From NCBI RefSeq assembly GCF_014302995.1, contig NZ_CP060295.1, positions 5,199,501-5,263,500 of the forward strand: DNA of 64,000 nucleotides, given 5' to 3'. The translations under genes were made by a program, and so were the position numbers. This DNA is from Variovorax sp. PAMC26660 (GTDB taxonomy: Bacteria > Pseudomonadota > Gammaproteobacteria > Burkholderiales > Burkholderiaceae_C). Below the pieces are notes generated by a model. It was not told the origin of the DNA and ran no database searches. It was given only the letters and a program-made list of their open reading frames with translations. The stretch's first letter is position 1. Each line of letters opens with the position of its first letter. Shown piece by piece: positions 60,087 through 64,000 of this stretch.

Positions 60087-62236
60087 CCGATCTCACCAAG
60101 CTTCTCGCTGAAGTCCAAAAGCCCGAGACCAGCCATGTAGACATGTTCAAACGGCAAAGTCGCGGCACGTTGCAGTGGTTCCTTGAAAACGACATCAAGA
60201 CGCATCCCATTCACAACCGCAACCACCTCGAATTCTTCATGTGCGGCGAAGACGGCTTCAGAGCCATCGAGAAGGATTTGCGCGCCGCCACCAGCACCAT
60301 TGACCTCGTGCTGTGGGGGTTCGATCCGGGAATGGAGCTGGTGCGTGTAAAGGCCGGCGCTTCAAACAACGGGGGCCTGGGGAGCGCGCAATGGCCTCGT
60401 GGCACCACCTACGGCGATCTCTTGACCAAGAAGGCCCGCGAGGGCGTGAAAGTACGCATGCTGCTGTGGTATGACAACGTGCCCCTCAACGTGCTCAGTG
60501 GCAACGTGCCGGATTTTCCGTTGCTGTGGCTGCCGGCGCATTTCACCTCGTCCGATCTCGTGGCACCCACACACGAGTGGCTCAAGAACCGGACCTTTTC
60601 GCGCAAGCAACTGGAGGGACATCGCGCCGACTATTGCACCGCATGGTGGCGGGCGGCACTTTCCGGAAGGTTCCCGAACCTTGAGGTTCGCATACGCAAA
60701 GCTCAACTCGGCGCGATGACCGCCAACATTGTCAAATACCTGCCGGATCAAGGCACGCTCATCGAAGACGTCACACTCACAGTAGCCGGCACACACCACC
60801 AGAAGCCAGTGTTGATCGACTACGAGGCCGGCAAGGGCAAGCCGAACACCTGCGCCTACGTGATGGGGCTCAACAGCGTGACCGACTACTGGGACACCAC
60901 CGACCACCTGTACAACGACCCGCGCCGCGAGGTCAACTTTTCGTCGGGCGCTGCGTGGAAGGAAACCGTCTGGTACGTCAAGCCTTACCGGGACTACGCC
61001 ATCCGGGTGCAGGGCGAAGCGCTCTACAACATCAGCGAAAACTTTGTTCAGGGGTGGGACAGTGCCCAAAACACCAGCCTTCACGATGGCCAGCCCAGCG
61101 GGGACCGTGCTTTGCACGCGCAGCGCGCGTCGATCAAGCCCAAGGACATGCCCGCACCGGACGGTGCGCGCCATCGCGCGCAAATCGTGCGCACCCAGCC
61201 AGAGGTGCTCGACGCCACCATTCTGAAGGCCTACACCTTGGCCAGCAGCAATGCCGTCAACTACATCTATGTCGAAAACCAGTACGTTCAATTGGTTGAC
61301 TGGCCAAAACTCATCAAGAAAATTCGCGGTCAATACCGCGACGGCATGAAGGTGGCCCAGGGCACTCTCGCCGATATCACGCCGCTTCACCTGTTTGTGG
61401 TCATGCCACAGCCCGAGCGCGGGCAGATGGTGCCGCGCACGTATGAAACCGTGGGCCAGCTCGGAGCGGCCGGGGGCATGGGCAAGTACCACGACACCGT
61501 GCAGGGCAAGCGAAAGGCCGATGCGCTGCAGCCCCCGAAGCCACCGCCCGAGGGCGTTCACCCGTTCGAGCAGGCGAACTACAACAAGGCCCTGCGCGAC
61601 TGGCTGGTCGCTCGTCAAGCCAATGACAGTGTGATCGTGCGCGATTCGGCGCAGGCCGTTCCAGTCAACCCGAAGGGAGAACTCGAGGCGCTGGGAATCA
61701 AGCCCCTCGTGGCGATGCTGATGACCTACGACGCCGACAACGAGGCCAAGGACATTCGCATCAGCAGTCGCGACAACAAGGCACAGGAGGCACAGGCTGA
61801 GGAGGAAGCCAAGACCAGCAAGTCGGGCAGGGCCAGCGATGTGGACAGCTACGGCGTGGAAATTGTGCCCAAACGGTACCGCGAGATTTACATCCACAGC
61901 AAGCTGATGTTTGTGGACGACGTGTACACGACGCTGGGCAGCGCCAACCTCAACGCCAGAAGCATGGTCAGCGACAGCGAGTTCAACATCTGTGCGGCGG
62001 ATTACGACTTCACTCGGGCGGCACGACGCGAGGTGTGGGGGAACATCGCCGGAAAAGACCTGGATGGGGGAGATGGGAGTCCGCAGATAACGACCAAGAC
62101 GCACAAAGCTTGGGCTGATCGCATGGACGCCAACAAAATCAATCGAAAGGCCTCAACACCCAAAGCACCGGTTGAAGGCAGTTTCATCCACCCCTTTGAA
62201 GACCCACGCGGCGAGCCCCTCGTGAGGTTCGCATAG
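60083..62236 (+). CDS. Phospholipase D-type T6SS effector, Tle5 family
   Basis: A 717-residue protein with two HKD half-sites: the first at about residue 237 in GTHHQKPVLID, the second at about residue 604 in HSKLMFVDDVYTTLGSANLN. Around them are AATSTIDLVLWGFDPGMELV and AVNYIYVENQYVQL, as in Tle5 (PldA/PldB-like) lipase effectors that degrade phosphatidylethanolamine in rival cells. No signal peptide is present, in line with delivery by VgrG. The ATGA overlap with vgrG ties it to that spike, and the next gene encodes the probable immunity lipoprotein. Confidence 0.92.
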   Translation: MTDLTKLLAEVQKPETSHVDMFKRQSRGTLQWFLENDIKTHPIHNRNHLEFFMCGEDGFRAIEKDLRAATSTIDLVLWGFDPGMELVRVKAGASNNGGLGSAQWPRGTTYGDLLTKKAREGVKVRMLLWYDNVPLNVLSGNVPDFPLLWLPAHFTSSDLVAPTHEWLKNRTFSRKQLEGHRADYCTAWWRAALSGRFPNLEVRIRKAQLGAMTANIVKYLPDQGTLIEDVTLTVAGTHHQKPVLIDYEAGKGKPNTCAYVMGLNSVTDYWDTTDHLYNDPRREVNFSSGAAWKETVWYVKPYRDYAIRVQGEALYNISENFVQGWDSAQNTSLHDGQPSGDRALHAQRASIKPKDMPAPDGARHRAQIVRTQPEVLDATILKAYTLASSNAVNYIYVENQYVQLVDWPKLIKKIRGQYRDGMKVAQGTLADITPLHLFVVMPQPERGQMVPRTYETVGQLGAAGGMGKYHDTVQGKRKADALQPPKPPPEGVHPFEQANYNKALRDWLVARQANDSVIVRDSAQAVPVNPKGELEALGIKPLVAMLMTYDADNEAKDIRISSRDNKAQEAQAEEEAKTSKSGRASDVDSYGVEIVPKRYREIYIHSKLMFVDDVYTTLGSANLNARSMVSDSEFNICAADYDFTRAARREVWGNIAGKDLDGGDGSPQITTKTHKAWADRMDANKINRKASTPKAPVEGSFIHPFEDPRGEPLVRFA

Positions 62237-62238
62237 CG

Positions 62239-63903
62239 ATGGCTTCCTCGACTGGTTCAACGAGCGTGTGCGAGCGTCTGGCGACTTGTGTCGCAGTGCT
62301 CGCATCCATATTTCTTCTCACCGCGTGCCCCATGCAAGACCAACACTCTGCAGCCCCTGTGCAGCCCCGCTTTACCAAGCTCGATACGTTCGATCCGCAT
62401 CGTCAGAGCTTCGAGTGCAAGCACGAGGCCGATGTCAATCCACCAATTGCGGCCGAAGCTGAAGCGTTGTTCCAGCAAGGCATGGCAGTCACCAGCTATG
62501 ACCTCTGGCCCGATGACCGCGACAACGAGAAAGCGGCACAGCTCTGGACGCGGGCGGCAGGATGGGGGCACTGGAAGGCGCAGCTCAATCTCGCGGGGCT
62601 GTACCTGCAGGGGTTGGGTGTGCCGCAGGATGCCGACAAGGCTTTGGAACTTACCGAAGACCTGATGCGCAAGGGCGTGCCCGCAGCGTGGGACAACATG
62701 GGCGCCTACTACATGGGAGGCGTTGGCCCGCTCAAGCAGGACGCCACCGTGGCCTATGCGTTCTGGCAGAAGGCTGCGGACATGGGCAGCATGGCGGCTC
62801 AGGCGTATCTCGGTGAAAAGTTAAACGCGGGTTACGACGATCCACCGTCTTTTTGGGGTAACGAGAAGATCGGTCTCAAGATGCTGGAGTGCGCATTTTC
62901 ACAAGGATCAGGGAGTGCGGCCTATGAATTGGGCCAGACTCAGAATCGCGACGCCAAGCAGCGGGAAGACTACTCTCATGCACTGGGAGTCTTTCACGAA
63001 GGCGTCAAACTCGGCAACGAAAAAGCGGCAAACAGTTTGTCTGTTGCCTTTGATGCCGGCAGAGCACTCGTTGACCATCGTATCGATGTGGCACGCGCCG
63101 AGCGCTACTCCATCCTGGGCGACGCCCTATGGCGCAACCCCGACCTGCGCTTGCCCAATCTCGACAAGGTTCTCCCGCTGCCCCCAGCCAATCTACCCAA
63201 ATGGGACGGCAACAAGCAGACCCTGATCGACGCCGCCAAGGCCCTCGTGGTCCAGCCAGCGGCGCAGCCTACGCCCGGCTCGCAGCGCACCGGCCGCGCT
63301 CACATTCCTCAAGGTCATGTGCTGCAGACACGGGCTCGCGCTGTGATCGCAGAAGCCAATGCGTCCGTCCCTCACAGCGGTTATTGGCAGCCACGGTTGC
63401 ACGCGCTCCATCGCGAACACGAGCAGGTGTGGGGACGCGTGCAGGTGCCGCAGCGCTACGACAAAGGCGAAACCTTCGAGACCGTGGACCGCAGCAGCAT
63501 GGGCCCGTACGCCAAGGTCGCGCCTCGCACTGTCTGGCACTACATGGGCGAAGCAGTTGCAATGGCCGTCGCTCCTCATCCCCTTGTAGCTCAAGGTATC
63601 GCCCGCAGCACCGACATACCCGAACCGCTTGTGCGCTGCCAGGGCAGCCAGCCTTGTCCGCGTACCGGCGTGTGGTTGGCGTCGATACCCAAAGATCATT
63701 CCTTCGCGGTCCGCTACAACCGCTGGGATCGTCAGAGCTATGTGGCACACGGTCAGGCGTTTCCAGATTTTGGAGACGGCCATTTGCACATCGAACCAGG
63801 CACCGTCACCTGGCTGTGGCTGGGCAATGCCAATGAATCGGGCTTCGGTGGCGTCATCGATGTGAGCCTGGGTCATCCGGGAGCGGAGGGAACGAGCGCG
63901 TGA
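62239..63903 (+). CDS. Sel1-repeat lipoprotein with DUF6396-like C-terminus, probable Tle5 immunity protein
   Basis: A 554-residue protein with a lipoprotein signal (lipobox L27-T28-A29-C30), placing it in the periplasm. Residues about 70-270 hold Sel1-like repeats, e.g. GHWKAQLNLAGLYLQGLGVP and AYAFWQKAADMGSMAAQAYL. The C-terminal half is a separate domain with EPLVRCQGSQPCPRTGVWLA. Tle5 effectors are neutralised by periplasmic Sel1-type Tli5 proteins, and this gene starts three bases after the effector stop, so immunity is the most likely role. The family of the C-terminal domain is judged by eye only. Confidence 0.82.
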   Translation: MASSTGSTSVCERLATCVAVLASIFLLTACPMQDQHSAAPVQPRFTKLDTFDPHRQSFECKHEADVNPPIAAEAEALFQQGMAVTSYDLWPDDRDNEKAAQLWTRAAGWGHWKAQLNLAGLYLQGLGVPQDADKALELTEDLMRKGVPAAWDNMGAYYMGGVGPLKQDATVAYAFWQKAADMGSMAAQAYLGEKLNAGYDDPPSFWGNEKIGLKMLECAFSQGSGSAAYELGQTQNRDAKQREDYSHALGVFHEGVKLGNEKAANSLSVAFDAGRALVDHRIDVARAERYSILGDALWRNPDLRLPNLDKVLPLPPANLPKWDGNKQTLIDAAKALVVQPAAQPTPGSQRTGRAHIPQGHVLQTRARAVIAEANASVPHSGYWQPRLHALHREHEQVWGRVQVPQRYDKGETFETVDRSSMGPYAKVAPRTVWHYMGEAVAMAVAPHPLVAQGIARSTDIPEPLVRCQGSQPCPRTGVWLASIPKDHSFAVRYNRWDRQSYVAHGQAFPDFGDGHLHIEPGTVTWLWLGNANESGFGGVIDVSLGHPGAEGTSA

Positions 63904-64000
63904 CGATCTTTGGCGCAAGCAGGAAACGCAAGCATCTGATGAGACTTGCAACAACGCTCGGCTCAGTACCTGAATCCGAACTTGAAACCACCCCTCTTCA
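63900..64000 (+). CDS. Start of a further gene in the T6SS cassette (3' end outside window)
   Basis: A GTG overlaps the stop of the immunity gene as GTGA and opens a frame that stays open to the window edge (it begins VTIFGASRKRKHLMRLATTL). The overlap pattern is the one used throughout this operon, which favours a real gene, but 33 codons are too few to identify it; an additional immunity or Sel1-type copy is typical at this place. Confidence 0.4.
   Translation, partial: MTIFGASRKRKHLMRLATTLGSVPESELETTPL

Noticed and set aside
1..64000. tRNA, rRNA, CRISPR array, integrase with attachment sites, replication origin
   Set aside because: No cloverleaf-like tRNA ends, rRNA words, regularly spaced short repeats, integrase gene or origin-type repeat clusters were seen on either strand.

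Overview
The window is high-GC, gene-dense DNA from a betaproteobacterium. Bug-type solute receptors, a glycine-riboswitch gcvTHP operon, MHS and TRAP carriers and the protein sequences together point to Comamonadaceae, most likely Variovorax or a close relative. That placement is inference from gene content; there is no rRNA here. I saw no tRNA, rRNA or CRISPR array.

Layout. 1-6.8 kb: the end of a quiC-type 3-dehydroshikimate dehydratase and an MHS carrier, a DsbA/FrnE-like protein, then an exported DUF1800/DUF1501 pair split by a REP-like palindrome pair. 6.8-10.8 kb: an accessory patch with an IS66 transposase relic, an orphan Imm35-like immunity gene, a probable small RNA with a complementary downstream leader, a frameshifted membrane-protein duplicate and several unknowns. 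11-16 kb: a hydrolase, a GFA protein, and a LysR regulator divergent from a Bug receptor/D-aminoacylase pair. 16-23.4 kb: a divergent MurA paralogue, two palindromic repeats, a lipoprotein, a nitronate monooxygenase-like enzyme, an esterase, a TetR/DUF2855 pair and a DUF3014 protein. 23.4-28.3 kb: gcvT-gcvH-gcvP behind a tandem glycine riboswitch. 28.3-36.6 kb: small exported proteins, an MFS carrier divergent from an AraC regulator, and a DctPQM TRAP system with a DenD-like dehydrogenase. 36.6-41.3 kb: ETF-ubiquinone oxidoreductase, an SDR, a DMT exporter and a thioesterase. 41.3-46.5 kb: a PmrAB-like two-component system divergent from two PAP2 phosphatases and an EptA-type phosphoethanolamine transferase, with matching direct-repeat operators. 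46.7-51.4 kb: an AhpD-like protein and a periplasmic GMC dehydrogenase (subunit 3, flavoprotein, triheme cytochrome). 51.4-56.4 kb: an ethanolamine module (permease, EutB, EutC) followed by an exported HAD phosphatase. 57-64 kb: a type VI secretion cassette (VgrG, Tle5-type phospholipase D, Sel1 lipoprotein as probable immunity protein) running off the window.

The strongest candidates for something undescribed are: (1) the RNA locus at 7.78-8.06 kb, where a promoter-small RNA-terminator unit carries a block complementary to a leader hairpin that abuts the ribosome binding site of the next gene, an arrangement reminiscent of phage P4 RNA immunity; (2) a palindromic repeat family in which an identical 34-bp core is framed by different inverted arms (three copies here); and (3) the shared operator of the lipid A modification genes. 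Most of the remaining genes are ordinary metabolic or transport modules.
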